Position numbers and translations under genes: made by a program
Part shown: one piece after another, positions 55,307 through 64,000 of the stretch
Position numbering within the stretch: the stretch's first letter is position 1
Layout of the letters: each line of letters begins with the position of its first letter
Assembly (NCBI RefSeq): GCF_001457655.1
Contig: NZ_LN831035.1
Location: forward strand, 1,426,001-1,490,000
Reading direction: 5' to 3'
Source: Haemophilus influenzae
GTDB lineage: Bacteria > Pseudomonadota > Gammaproteobacteria > Enterobacterales > Pasteurellaceae
Length of the DNA stretch: 64,000 bases
Notes under the pieces: model-generated
What the model saw: only the letters and a program-made list of their open reading frames with translations
Told to the model about the DNA's origin: nothing
Databases searched by the model: none

Positions 55307-56236
55307 ATGAAATTTAAAAATATTCTCGTTGTACTTAATCCTAGTAATGAAAAACAGTACGCCCTAGCTCGTGCAGTGCGTTTAGTTGAAGAACAAAAAA
55401 ATGAAACTAAGGTAAAAATCACCGCACTTTTATCAGTCTATGATTTATCTTATGAAATGTCAGCTTTACTTTCTTCTGAAGAACGTTCAGAAATGCATCA
55501 ACAAGTAATTGAAAAACACCGCCATGTGGTTCAATATTACTTAGATAAATATGCAAATCCAGAAATTGAATTACAATCTCATATTGTGTGGAATAGCAAT
55601 GAAGCTGATGCAATTAACGAAGAAGTAGAAAATAATAATTACGATCTAGTCGTAAAATATACTAAAGACGAAGAAAAACTGACGTCTCTTATCTTTACTC
55701 CCATTGATTGGCAACTTCTTCGTAAATGCCCTATTCCTGTCTTAATGGTTCGTGATGGCGATTGGAAACATCAACGCCGTATTCTTGTGGCGGTGAATGT
55801 TTCTGGAGAACAAGAATATCAAGATGAATTTAATCAAGAGCTGGTAGAAACAGGTATTTCACTCGCGGAAAATCTAAATCGTGGTAATGTCCATTTGGTG
55901 GCAGCCTACCCTTCCGCGCCAATCAATATGGCGATTGATTTACCTGAATTTAATACTTCAGGTTATGAAAACGGTATTCGAGGTCAGCATCTCATTAATA
56001 TGAAAGCGTTACGTCAGAAGTTTGGGATTGATGAAGATCATACTCACGTACGCGAAGGTTTCCCAGAGGAAGTTATTCCTGAAGTGGCGAAAGAAATTGA
56101 AGCTGAATTAGTGATTTTAGGCACAGTGGGACGAACAGGTTTATCTGCCGCATTATTAGGCAATACTGCAGAACATGTGATTAGTAAATTAAGTTGTAAT
56201 TTATTAGGCATTAAACCATCTAAAAAAGACGATTAA
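55307..56236 (+). CDS. uspE: Universal stress protein E
   Basis: 309 residues, tandem Usp domains (about 1-150 and 160-305). Start ATG 55307 has GGAGG at 55297 and gives the family N-terminus MKFKNILVVLNP; the longer frame from 55214 overlaps the fnr terminator. The second domain ends with an ATP-type loop GTVGRTGLSAALLGNTAEHV. Next to fnr, as in enteric bacteria. Confidence 0.93.
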   Translation: MKFKNILVVLNPSNEKQYALARAVRLVEEQKNETKVKITALLSVYDLSYEMSALLSSEERSEMHQQVIEKHRHVVQYYLDKYANPEIELQSHIVWNSNEADAINEEVENNNYDLVVKYTKDEEKLTSLIFTPIDWQLLRKCPIPVLMVRDGDWKHQRRILVAVNVSGEQEYQDEFNQELVETGISLAENLNRGNVHLVAAYPSAPINMAIDLPEFNTSGYENGIRGQHLINMKALRQKFGIDEDHTHVREGFPEEVIPEVAKEIEAELVILGTVGRTGLSAALLGNTAEHVISKLSCNLLGIKPSKKDD

Positions 56237-56257
56237 AACATTTTCCTCAATTTATAA

Positions 56258-56293
56258 GACGCCCTAAATATTTTGTATTTAGGGTATTTTTAT
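56258..56293 (+). terminator. Terminator after uspE
   Basis: CCCTAAATA-N5-TATTTAGGG followed by TATTTTT. Confidence 0.85.
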
Positions 56294-56319
56294 ACTATTT
56301 CTTATGGTATTTTTCATTT

Positions 56320-56335
56320 TGTGATCTCGATCACA
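56320..56335 (+). promoter_or_regulatory. CRP-binding site upstream of the DUF4198 gene
   Basis: TGTGATCTCGATCACA is a perfect TGTGA-N6-TCACA palindrome about 99 bases before the ATG. Confidence 0.85.
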
Positions 56336-56433
56336 AATCTTAAAATTTTATTTAAATAGCTATTTAAATGATAGCTCTTTTCATTTAGTATTCACACTCA
56401 TTTTTAACTCCTCCATTCTTATTAAGGAAATAT

Positions 56434-57270
56434 ATGAAAAAGACATTGATTACAGGATTATTGGTTTTAGCTGGCACAGCACAAGCTCATGAAGTTTGGG
56501 TTCAAGCACCGACGAAATTAACATCTGGTTCTGTATTAAAAGCAGAATTAGCTTATGGGGATTACCCTTATGTAGAAAAAATTCCTGAAGCACGTTTAAA
56601 AATTTTTGCACCAATGGAAATTATTCGTCAAGATGGAGAAAAACAAACCTTAATCCAAAAAGGCGAAAACTATCAATATCAATCAGAGAAAGCATTGTCC
56701 GATGGTTCTTATTGGGTAACAGCGACTTATAAACCTACTTTTTGGTCACAAAATGCTGAAGGTTGGAAAATGGATAATTTGAAAGAATTAGAAAATCCCA
56801 CTTATTGTGAACAAACTCAAATGTTTGGCAAAAGTCTTGTTACCGTTGGTAAAAAACCATTAAATGCAGAAATGGCAATGACAAGAGTTGGTTTACCACT
56901 GGAAATTGTTCCTTTGCGTGATCCTAGCAAAGCGAAATCAGGCGAACCGTTCCCTGTTCAAATTTTCTACCAAGATCAGCCATTAGCAGGCGAAACTGTC
57001 ATCGCAACCGCTGATACTATTATCGTGAAAGATCTTGAAGCAAGTACAGGTCATCGTGAACCACAAGGTTTTTCAGGTAAAACAGATAGTCAAGGACGTG
57101 TGAATATCATTCCATTAATTGATGGTATTTGGAAAATTAAAGTTATTCATAAAACACCATTTGCAGATCAACAAATTTGTCAGCAATCTGCAAGCTATAG
57201 CACATTAATTTTACCGGTTGGTAAAGGATTAGCTAAACTACCTCCAAAACCAGAACACCATCATCACTAA
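56434..57270 (+). CDS. Periplasmic DUF4198 protein
   Basis: 278 residues: signal peptide [17 protein letters not shown], mature start HEVWVQAP. Strand-rich core with [10 protein letters not shown] and [20 protein letters not shown], and a His-rich end EHHHH. DUF4198 proteins include NikK/CbiK-type components of nickel/cobalt uptake; the His tail fits metal binding, but the substrate is not shown. Probably CRP-activated. A paired uptake signal ends the unit. Confidence 0.8.
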   Translation: MKKTLITGLLVLAGTAQAHEVWVQAPTKLTSGSVLKAELAYGDYPYVEKIPEARLKIFAPMEIIRQDGEKQTLIQKGENYQYQSEKALSDGSYWVTATYKPTFWSQNAEGWKMDNLKELENPTYCEQTQMFGKSLVTVGKKPLNAEMAMTRVGLPLEIVPLRDPSKAKSGEPFPVQIFYQDQPLAGETVIATADTIIVKDLEASTGHREPQGFSGKTDSQGRVNIIPLIDGIWKIKVIHKTPFADQQICQQSASYSTLILPVGKGLAKLPPKPEHHHH

Positions 57271-57274
57271 TTTT

Positions 57275-57304
57275 AAAAGTGCGGTAAAATTTCACCGCAC
57301 TTTT
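57275..57304. terminator. Inverted uptake-signal terminator
   Basis: AAAAGTGCGGT / ACCGCACTTTT, 11-bp stem between convergent genes. Confidence 0.85.
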
Positions 57305-57353
57305 ACATCCTAATTAAATAAAAAATACAGAAATAGTCTGTCTAAATTCTAAG

Positions 57354-57992
57354 TTATTCATTTGCATATCCAGATTTTGGCAGAGCTTTCCCATCTAGAT
57401 ATGCCAAATTATCTTTAAGTCTTAATCGCCCTTCGGTAAACCATTTAATCACAAGCGGATAAATTTGATATTCTTGCTCACGGGTTTTAGCCTCCACTTC
57501 TTCGATGCTATCTTCAGGGAAGATTGGCACTTTCGCCTGTAAGACAATCGCACCACCATCTACTTCTTCATTGACAAAATGAACGGTTGTACCGTGTTCA
57601 TTGTCGCCTGCTTCAATCGCACGTTGGTAGGTGTTTAAGCCTGCGTATTTAGGAAGAAGAGAAGGATGGATATTTAAAATTTTCCCTGCAAAACGTTGGG
57701 TAAATTTTGGGGTAAGAATTTTCATATAACCAGCAAGGACGATCAAATCTACGGCTAGGCTTTGCAAATAATCGCCAATGGCGTCGTCCATTTCGAGGTT
57801 ATTGGAAAAATTTTTGCGAAGAAAGACCGCTTGCGGAATCTGTGCTTGTTTGGCTCGAACTAAGCCGTAAGCATCAGCTTTGTTACTTACCACACAAGCA
57901 ATTTTGGCGGGAATATCGCCTAAATGGCAGGCATCAATAATAGTTTGTAAATTTGTTCCTTGACCAGAAATAAGGACGGCAATTTTTTTCAT
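57354..57992 (-). CDS. purN: Phosphoribosylglycinamide formyltransferase
   Basis: 212 residues; transfers formyl from formyl-THF to GAR in purine synthesis. ISGQGTNLQTIID, GYMKILTP, NIHPSLLPKYAG (catalytic Asn/His) and VHFVNEEVDGG are all present. Follows purM by 54 bases on the minus strand. Confidence 0.96.
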   Translation of the reverse strand: MKKIAVLISGQGTNLQTIIDACHLGDIPAKIACVVSNKADAYGLVRAKQAQIPQAVFLRKNFSNNLEMDDAIGDYLQSLAVDLIVLAGYMKILTPKFTQRFAGKILNIHPSLLPKYAGLNTYQRAIEAGDNEHGTTVHFVNEEVDGGAIVLQAKVPIFPEDSIEEVEAKTREQEYQIYPLVIKWFTEGRLRLKDNLAYLDGKALPKSGYANE

Positions 57993-58046
57993 TTTCTTCC
58001 TTATAGAAATCAGCCCAAAAGGGCTGAATTTAAATTTAAGATTTTA

Positions 58047-59081
58047 TTATTGAATCTCAACCTGTGCTTCGCCTTCGCCAAGATGTTCAATTTTGCCGAT
58101 AACCCACGCTTTTTCGCCCGCTTGTTCAAGCAATGCAAGAGCGGTTTCAACCTCTTTTTCTGGTAATGAAATTACCATACCTACGCCACAGTTAAAGGTG
58201 CGATACATTTCATAACGACTGATGTTGCCTTTTTCTTGTAACCAGTTGAAGATCGCAGGCCATTGCCAGCTTGATTCATCAATCACTGCTTTTGTGTTTG
58301 CAGGTAATACACGCGGGATATTTTCCCAGAAACCACCACCTGTTAAGTGAGCAATGGCGTGAACTTCGGTCTGCTTGATCAACTGTAAAATCGATTTTAC
58401 ATAGATTTTGGTTGGTGCTAAAAAGTGTTCGCTAAGTGGTTTACCTTCTAATAAATCCGCTGGATTTGCACCACTTACTTCAAGCACTTTGCGAATTAAC
58501 GAATAACCGTTTGAGTGTGCACCGCTTGAGCCGAGTGCGATAAGCGTGTCGCCTGTTTTCACTGCTGTGCCGTCAATAATCTCTGATTTTTCTACCACGC
58601 CTACGCAGAAACCCGCCAAATCATAGTCGCCTTCGTGATACATTCCTGGCATTTCGGTGGTTTCGCCACCCACTAACGCACAGCCAGACATTTCACAACC
58701 ATCTGCAATACCTTTGATCACACTTGCTGCCACATCAACGTCTAATTTCCCTGTAGCATAGTAATCTAAGAAGAAAAGCGGTTCTGCACCTTGTACGATT
58801 AAGTCATTCACACACATTGCCACTAAATCCTGACCAATGGTATCGTGTTTTTTCAAGTCAATCGCAAGACGTAATTTTGTGCCAACGCCATCTGTGCCAG
58901 AAACTAAAATTGGCTCTTTATATTTGGTGGGTAAAGCACATAATGCGCCGAAACCACCCAATCCGCCCATAACTTCAGAGCGGCGAGTGCGTTTTACATC
59001 GCCTTTGATACGTTCGACTAATTCATTTCCAGTGTGAATATCGACGCCAGCATCTTTATAGCTCAGTTGTGTGTTGCTCAC
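58047..59081 (-). CDS. purM: Phosphoribosylformylglycinamidine cyclo-ligase
   Basis: AIR synthetase, 344 residues from GTG 59081 ([15 protein letters not shown], the family start); TTG 59093 would add [36 protein letters not shown] and [10 protein letters not shown] are seen. Start of the purMN operon behind a PurR box. Confidence 0.96.
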   Translation of the reverse strand: MSNTQLSYKDAGVDIHTGNELVERIKGDVKRTRRSEVMGGLGGFGALCALPTKYKEPILVSGTDGVGTKLRLAIDLKKHDTIGQDLVAMCVNDLIVQGAEPLFFLDYYATGKLDVDVAASVIKGIADGCEMSGCALVGGETTEMPGMYHEGDYDLAGFCVGVVEKSEIIDGTAVKTGDTLIALGSSGAHSNGYSLIRKVLEVSGANPADLLEGKPLSEHFLAPTKIYVKSILQLIKQTEVHAIAHLTGGGFWENIPRVLPANTKAVIDESSWQWPAIFNWLQEKGNISRYEMYRTFNCGVGMVISLPEKEVETALALLEQAGEKAWVIGKIEHLGEGEAQVEIQ

Positions 59082-59128
59082 GATTAACCTCAATCAGTTG
59101 AAATAAAAATTGGGCAGATTATACCATC

Positions 59129-59144
59129 AAGCAAACGTTTGCGA
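59129..59144 (-). promoter_or_regulatory. PurR operator upstream of purMN
   Basis: AGCAAACGTTTGCGA matches the PurR palindrome ACGCAAACGTTTGCGT closely, 48 bases before the purM start. Confidence 0.85.
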
Positions 59145-59208
59145 TATTGTTAAATTAATTCATTTAATGACATTTTTAAAATTAAAATGAAATTGCTTGC
59201 AATCAAAA

Positions 59209-59240
59209 CTTATTTGTACTACCTTAATAGTACAAATAAG
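59209..59240 (+). promoter_or_regulatory. TrpR operator upstream of ydfG-trpBA
   Basis: CTTATTTGTACTA and TAGTACAAATAAG form a 13-bp perfect inverted repeat around CCTTAA. Same core as the trpE operator 44.5 kb away. -35 TTGCAA (59197) and -10 TACCTT (59220) are 17 bases apart with the operator over the -10. Confidence 0.88.
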
Positions 59241-59260
59241 CTCAAGATTTAGGAGAAAAA

Positions 59261-60019
59261 ATGAGAACCACAACTGCATTAGTAACAGGTGCAACCGCAG
59301 GCTTTGGCTTAGCGATCTGTAAAAAATTGATCGAAGCAGGCTATAAAGTGATTGGCACGGGTAGACGTGCAGATCGATTGGCAGAAATCCATTCACAATT
59401 GGGCAATAATTTTCTACCGCTTGCCTTTGATATTCGTGATGAACAAGTCACAATTAACGCTCTAAATACCCTTCCTGAAGGTTGGCAAGCGGTCGATTTA
59501 TTAGTGAATAATGCAGGTTTAGCCTTGGGATTAGAGCCAGCACATAAAGCGGATTTACAAGATTGGTATCAGATGATCGATACCAACATCAAAGGATTGG
59601 TTACTATCACTCGCCTTGTGTTGCCAAATATGGTCGCTCGTAATCACGGGCAGATTATCAATTTGAGTTCAATTGCAGGTACTTATCCTTATGCGGGCAG
59701 TAATGTATATGGTGGAACTAAAGCTTTTGTCACACAATTTAGCTTAAATTTACGAGCCGATCTGGCAGGCACAAAAATTCGAGTAAGCAATGTTGAACCG
59801 GGTTTATGTGGCGGTACGGAGTTCTCTAATGTGCGTTTTCACGGCGATGATGAAAGAGCCGCAAAAGTCTATGAAAACGTGCAATCGGTTCAGCCTGAAG
59901 ATATTGCGAACATTGTATTATGGCTTCATCAACAACCTGAACACGTAAACATTAATCGTATTGAAGTAATGCCAACCGCTCAATCTTTTGCAGGAATGAG
60001 CGTTTCAAAAGAAAAATAA
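59261..60019 (+). CDS. ydfG: Short-chain dehydrogenase YdfG (3-hydroxy acid dehydrogenase)
   Basis: 252 residues: TGATAGFG cofactor loop, NNAGLALG, catalytic S in LSSIAG and YGGTKAF (Y-x-x-x-K). NADP-dependent oxidation of serine/3-hydroxy acids in E. coli. It is the first gene after the TrpR operator, 16 bases before trpB, so it is probably tryptophan-regulated, an association with no obvious metabolic reason beyond serine use by TrpB. Confidence 0.9.
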   Translation: MRTTTALVTGATAGFGLAICKKLIEAGYKVIGTGRRADRLAEIHSQLGNNFLPLAFDIRDEQVTINALNTLPEGWQAVDLLVNNAGLALGLEPAHKADLQDWYQMIDTNIKGLVTITRLVLPNMVARNHGQIINLSSIAGTYPYAGSNVYGGTKAFVTQFSLNLRADLAGTKIRVSNVEPGLCGGTEFSNVRFHGDDERAAKVYENVQSVQPEDIANIVLWLHQQPEHVNINRIEVMPTAQSFAGMSVSKEK

Positions 60020-60035
60020 AATAATAGGAAAAAAT

Positions 60036-61229
60036 ATGTCAGACACACTTCTTAACCCTTATTTTGGCGAATTTGGCGGAATGTATGTACCCGAAATTTT
60101 AGTGCCTGTTTTGAAGCAATTAGAACAAGCCTTTGTGGAGGCTCAAAATGATCCTACATTCCAAGCAGAATTTGCTGATTTACTCAAAAATTATGCGGGC
60201 AGACCGACCGCACTTACTCTTTGTCGTAACTTAACCAAAGGCACAAAAACTAAACTTTATCTTAAACGTGAAGATTTATTACACGGTGGTGCACACAAAA
60301 CAAACCAAGTGTTAGGGCAAATTTTATTGGCTAAACGTATGGGCAAAACGCGTATTATTGCCGAAACAGGTGCAGGGCAACACGGCGTGGCAACCGCCCT
60401 AGCTTGTGCTATGTTAGATATGCCGTGTCGTGTTTATATGGGTGCAAAAGATGTTGAGCGTCAATCACCAAACGTGTTCCGTATGCGTTTAATGGGGGCT
60501 GAAGTAATTCCTGTAGAAAAAGGCTCTTGTTCTTTAAAAGATGCCTGTTGTGAAGCGATGCGTGATTGGTCAGCAAACTATGAAACCACCCATTATTTAC
60601 TTGGAACGGCGGCAGGCCCTCACCCCTTCCCGACGATTGTGAGAGAATTTCAAAAAATGATTGGCGAAGAAACCAAACGTCAAATTCTAGAACGAGAAGG
60701 TCGTTTACCTGATGCTGTGATTGCTGCGGTTGGCGGTGGTTCTAACGCAATTGGTATGTTTACTGATTTTATTGATGAACCAAATGTGCGTTTAATTGGT
60801 GTTGAACCTGCAGGGAAAGGCATTGAAAGCGGTGAACATGGCGCACCATTAGGTCATGCAAAAGTGGGCATTTATTTCGGGATGAAATCCCCTTTAATGC
60901 AAACCGAAGATGGTCAAGTAGAGGAATCTTACTCTGTTTCAGCTGGGTTAGACTTCCCTTCTGTCGGGCCGCAACATGCTTATTTAAATGAGATTGGTCG
61001 TGCTGATTATGTATCGATTACCGATGAAGAAGCCCTTAACGCATTCCAAGAATTGGCAAAACACGAAGGCATTATTCCTGCATTAGAAAGCTCACACGCC
61101 TTGGCTTATGCCTTGAAATTGATTAAACAAAATCCTGAAAAAGAACAACTTTTAGTGGTTAATCTTTCAGGACGAGGCGATAAAGATATTTTTACTGTTG
61201 ATAAAATTTTAAATGGAGGAACGAACTAA
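60036..61229 (+). CDS. trpB: Tryptophan synthase beta chain
   Basis: 397 residues; joins indole and serine. PLP Lys in [24 protein letters not shown] phosphate loop, VGPQHAYL and SGRGDKD. Overlaps trpA by one base (TAATG). Confidence 0.97.
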   Translation: MSDTLLNPYFGEFGGMYVPEILVPVLKQLEQAFVEAQNDPTFQAEFADLLKNYAGRPTALTLCRNLTKGTKTKLYLKREDLLHGGAHKTNQVLGQILLAKRMGKTRIIAETGAGQHGVATALACAMLDMPCRVYMGAKDVERQSPNVFRMRLMGAEVIPVEKGSCSLKDACCEAMRDWSANYETTHYLLGTAAGPHPFPTIVREFQKMIGEETKRQILEREGRLPDAVIAAVGGGSNAIGMFTDFIDEPNVRLIGVEPAGKGIESGEHGAPLGHAKVGIYFGMKSPLMQTEDGQVEESYSVSAGLDFPSVGPQHAYLNEIGRADYVSITDEEALNAFQELAKHEGIIPALESSHALAYALKLIKQNPEKEQLLVVNLSGRGDKDIFTVDKILNGGTN

Positions 61230-62035
61230 TGAGCCGTTTTGAAACGCAATTTGCGACACTTAACGCAAAAAATGAAGGGGCTTTCGTGCCGTTCGTTACC
61301 CTTTGCGACCCTACTTTCGACTGCTCTTTTGAGATCATTTGCACACTTGTGGATAACGGTGCAGATGCTTTAGAACTCGGTTTTCCTTTTTCCGATCCGC
61401 TACTCGATGGCCCAGTTATTCAAGCCGCGAATAATCGTGCTTTAACTGCAGGTCATAGCAGTGAAGATAGCTTTAAACTATTGGAAAAAGTGCGGTCAAA
61501 ATATCCCGAGATTCCGATTAGCTTATTACTTTGTGCCAATTTAATTTTTGCTAAAGGTTTAGATGCTTTTTATCAACGCTGTGCAGAAGTTGGTGTTGAT
61601 GCTGTGCTTGTAGCAGATATTCCGTTACTCGCAAAAGAAGATTATGTACAAGCGGCCAAAAAACACGGCATTCAACCCGTCTTTATTTGCCCGCCAAATG
61701 CGGATGAGAAAACAATTCAAGGCGTAGCGAAAAATAGCGAAGGCTATACCTATTTAGTCTCACGTGCAGGCGTAACCAGTGCTGAAAATCAAGCTCACGC
61801 AGCAAATTTAGATACCCTTGTAGAACAACTTAAAGCCCACTATGCCCCGCCAATTTTACAAGGCTTCGGCATTGCACAGCCTGCACAAGTTAAAGAAGCC
61901 TTAGCTTTGGGAGCGGCTGGTGCAATTTCAGGTTCGGCAACAGTAAAAATTATTGAGCGAAATTTAGATAATCACGAGCAATGTTTAGCTGAATTAGCTG
62001 AATTTGTTCAAACGATGAAAGCTGCAACAAAATAA
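61229..62035 (+). CDS. trpA: Tryptophan synthase alpha chain
   Basis: 268 residues; cleaves indole-glycerol phosphate. [17 protein letters not shown] with catalytic Glu/Asp, [17 protein letters not shown] and [10 protein letters not shown]. Coupled to trpB; terminator follows. An uptake signal lies inside near 61488. Confidence 0.97.
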   Translation: MSRFETQFATLNAKNEGAFVPFVTLCDPTFDCSFEIICTLVDNGADALELGFPFSDPLLDGPVIQAANNRALTAGHSSEDSFKLLEKVRSKYPEIPISLLLCANLIFAKGLDAFYQRCAEVGVDAVLVADIPLLAKEDYVQAAKKHGIQPVFICPPNADEKTIQGVAKNSEGYTYLVSRAGVTSAENQAHAANLDTLVEQLKAHYAPPILQGFGIAQPAQVKEALALGAAGAISGSATVKIIERNLDNHEQCLAELAEFVQTMKAATK

Positions 62036-62040
62036 GCAAA

Positions 62041-62072
62041 AAAGAACCCGCACTTGTGGCGGGTTTCTTTTA
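62041..62072 (+). terminator. Terminator after trpA
   Basis: AACCCGC-N6-GCGGGTT stem with T-rich exit. Confidence 0.85.
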
Positions 62073-62085
62073 GCTATCGAGAAAA

Positions 62086-62159
62086 TTAAAAATTTAATAC
62101 TTTGTCAGCTTCCATCCACCATAAGGGGCTGAATGGATTATAAATAGAATATTTTGCAT
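62086..62159 (-). pseudogene. Collapsed DsrE-family gene
   Basis: Starts MQNILFIIHSAPYG, the N-terminus of a DsrE/TusD-like sulfur-relay or YchN-like protein, then jumps with a frame change to MEADKVLNF-stop, a typical DsrE C-terminus. About 80-90 internal codons are missing. GGAGAAT precedes the ATG. Confidence 0.65.
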
Positions 62160-62178
62160 ACTATTCTCCTTAATTTCA

Positions 62179-63132
62179 TTAATAACCTTGCTGATAAATT
62201 CCTTCCAACAATTTCACTGAAAGTAAAGCGAGATTAAAGCGTTGTTCATCTGCCACAGACCAAAATTCTACGCCATTTTCTACCGCACTTATTTGACTTA
62301 AATGAAGTTTTACTGATTCTTCGCCATTTTCTTGTTCTCCATTAAGCACAGGCGTAATTAAGGTTTCTTCTAAAGCGACAAGCTCGCTATTTTGAGGCTG
62401 ATAGTCGAAATCATAATCTGAAAGTGCGGTGACTTTTTGTGCCAATCCATAAAATACAGGCACTTGGATTGAGTGGAATGTAGCACGATCTAATTGCGGA
62501 AAAATTCGTTGTAATTGATTCGATAAATTAGGTGCTTGATGCGGATAAACATCAAAGGCTAAGCGAGTTTCTTCTTCGTCTAATGGAATACCATTTAATA
62601 AACGGGCTGTTTGTCCCGCAAGTTTCGTCACGGTTTCCGCATCCGTATAAGAAGTCGGCAATAAAGAGGTGACAAATACTTGATTGAGATTCGTTTCTTG
62701 TAAAATCGGGGCAAGCGTTAAAGCAAGTTGGCTTACTTGAGGATCAGGCAAGCTAACAATGTTACGTTGTCTTAATTCAAGTAATTGTGATTCATTTACC
62801 GTTGGAACAACAACAGGCACATCCGAAAGCGCACTACAAACGCCTAACATATCAATGACAATACAGCCCTGCTCTGCTGCTTGCGCAATATGGGCAACTT
62901 GCTCAAGTTTTCCTGCAAAAAAGACATAATTAAAATCAGCCCACTCTACTTCATTTGGCGCAAGTTGTTCAACGCCTTTATTGCGAAAACGAATATTTTG
63001 TTCTTCTTCAAAAGGTATTATTTCAACAATAGAAACTTTGCTAATTTCAAGCGTACTTTGTTCTAAACGCTCTACAATTTTTTCACTTAATTCAAATTCT
63101 GCTGCTATCGCAATATTTAAGGTTGCGTCCAT
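62179..63132 (-). CDS. usg: USG-1-like protein (aspartate-semialdehyde dehydrogenase paralogue)
   Basis: 317 residues. IAIAAEFELSEKIVERLEQ and later blocks follow the Asd fold, but the catalytic Cys segment (N-C-x-T) is replaced by LPDPQVSQL, so it should not have dehydrogenase activity. Function unknown. A decayed duplicate of its first half, with the ybaK start, lies at 26.4-27.0 kb. Confidence 0.85.
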   Translation of the reverse strand: MDATLNIAIAAEFELSEKIVERLEQSTLEISKVSIVEIIPFEEEQNIRFRNKGVEQLAPNEVEWADFNYVFFAGKLEQVAHIAQAAEQGCIVIDMLGVCSALSDVPVVVPTVNESQLLELRQRNIVSLPDPQVSQLALTLAPILQETNLNQVFVTSLLPTSYTDAETVTKLAGQTARLLNGIPLDEEETRLAFDVYPHQAPNLSNQLQRIFPQLDRATFHSIQVPVFYGLAQKVTALSDYDFDYQPQNSELVALEETLITPVLNGEQENGEESVKLHLSQISAVENGVEFWSVADEQRFNLALLSVKLLEGIYQQGY

Positions 63133-63190
63133 TTTTCTCTCCGCTGTAAAATAATCAGCATTATTTTACACCAAAACCAGGAACGAAATA

Positions 63191-63667
63191 ATGACACCCG
63201 CAATTGATTTACTTAAAAAACAAAAAATTCCTTTTATCTTGCACACTTATGATCATGATCCGAATAATCAACATTTTGGTGATGAGGCAGCCGAAAAATT
63301 AGGCATTGATCCTAACCGCTCTTTTAAAACCTTACTTGTGGCGGAAAATGGCGATCAGAAAAAACTCGCTTGTTTTGTGCTTGCAACGGCCAATATGCTG
63401 AATTTAAAGAAAGCAGCAAAATCTATCGGTGTGAAAAAAGTGGAAATGGCGGATAAAGATGCAGCACAAAAAAGTACAGGTTATCTTGTAGGAGGAATTA
63501 GCCCGCTAGGTCAAAAGAAACGCGTGAAAACCGTGATAAATTCAACCGCACTTGAGTTTGAAACGATTTATGTTTCAGGCGGAAAACGTGGGCTAAGCGT
63601 AGAAATTGCGCCACAAGATTTAGCAAAAGTATTAGGTGCAGAATTTACTGATATTGTTGATGAATAA
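63191..63667 (+). CDS. ybaK: Cys-tRNA(Pro) deacylase YbaK
   Basis: 158 residues; hydrolyses mischarged Cys-tRNA(Pro). Catalytic Lys46 in [19 protein letters not shown] and [11 protein letters not shown]. The H. influenzae protein of this family has a solved structure. Divergent from usg. Confidence 0.95.
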
Positions 63668-63716
63668 GTGATGGACTTATAAATTTAAAGGCGGATTTCT
63701 TATTTAATACGAACTA

Positions 63717-63738
63717 AAAGGACTAAGCTTAGTCCTTT
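63717..63738. terminator. Hairpin between ybaK and cspD
   Basis: AAAGGACTAAG / CTTAGTCCTTT, an 11-bp perfect palindrome between convergent genes. Confidence 0.7.
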
Positions 63739-63805
63739 ACTGACTTTCTAACTTTAATTCTTGTCTTTTAAGTTAGGATTAATAGAAAAAAATTTAGGGT
63801 ATTTA

Positions 63806-64000
63806 TTATTCTTGAGTATCCGCAATTGGGATTATTTTTGTGGCGTGAGATCCTTTATCGCTGTGGAGAACTTCAAATTGTACTTTTTGACCTGCTTTTA
63901 ATGAACGATAGCCGTCCATTTCAATCACTGAATAATGTGCAAAAATATCGGCATCTACACCTTCTGCGGAAATGAAACCAAATCCTTTTGCATTATTGAA
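63806..64000 (-). CDS. cspD: Cold-shock-domain protein CspD (5' end outside window)
   Basis: 64 residues visible, FNNAKGFGFISAEG (RNP1-type motif) and DIFAHYSVI (RNP2-type), ending IADTQE. Only about 8 N-terminal residues are missing. Single-strand nucleic-acid-binding protein that inhibits replication in stationary phase in E. coli. Confidence 0.93.
   Translation of the reverse strand, partial: FNNAKGFGFISAEGVDADIFAHYSVIEMDGYRSLKAGQKVQFEVLHSDKGSHATKIIPIADTQE

Overview
The window is a chromosomal segment of Haemophilus influenzae or a very close relative. It is AT-rich, full of the 9-bp DNA uptake signal AAGTGCGGT and its complement ACCGCACTT (often as inverted pairs that double as terminators), carries two phase-variable tetranucleotide tracts, and has the gene order I know from H. 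influenzae: mukB, sbcB, phoRB-pst, ftnAB, trpEGDC, valS, a restriction-modification slot, holC, fumC, yciV, pyrD, prophage, tRNA-Leu, fnr, uspE, purNM, ydfG-trpBA, usg, ybaK, cspD.

Layout. 1-5.7 kb: 3' half of mukB, a NucS-like nuclease-fold protein, an EamA-type transporter and sbcB. 5.7-6.3 kb: a gene-free stretch holding the remnant of a third ferritin gene. 6.3-12.1 kb: minus-strand phosphate operon pstSCAB-phoBR behind a PHO box. 12.4-13.6 kb: ferritin pair ftnA-ftnB. 13.7-14.6 kb: a glycosyltransferase controlled by 20 CCAA repeats, here out of frame. 14.7-19.8 kb: trpE-trpG-(tautomerase-like)-trpD-trpCF behind a TrpR operator. 20-27.9 kb: frameshifted hypC, valS, a HinP1I-type restriction-modification pair, decayed copies of a small two-gene module with a P-loop kinase-like gene, holC, a decayed duplicate of the usg-ybaK junction, and a GT8 glycosyltransferase with 16 GACA repeats at its 3' end. 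28-32.2 kb: fumC, a chalcone-isomerase-like exported protein, yciV, pyrD.

32.2-54.0 kb: a defective lambdoid prophage against tRNA-Leu(CAA). Terminase, portal and a MuF protein with a nuclease-like C-terminus remain at the left end, but capsid and tail genes are gone and only the first 58 codons of a DUF2213 gene survive. To the right lie lysis genes, antirepressors, a P63C gene, Q/HNH/ninG(broken)/ninB, lambda P- and O-like replication genes with iterons inside O, Cro/CI-type regulators, and a broken integrase. The unusual part is 47.1-52.6 kb: a co-oriented GHKL ATPase / DUF4325 STAS-like / membrane protein operon in the rexAB position directly after cI, distal repressor operators with a boxA-like site, two copies of a large structured RNA with compensatory changes, a membrane-anchored coiled-coil protein, and a c4-type antisense RNA in front of an AntA/AntB antirepressor.

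54.2-64 kb: fnr, uspE, a CRP-site-linked DUF4198 gene, purMN behind a PurR box, the second half of the split trp regulon (ydfG-trpB-trpA, own TrpR operator), a collapsed DsrE-family gene, usg, ybaK and the 3' part of cspD.

All functions are inferred from sequence recognised by eye; no searches or folding programs were run.
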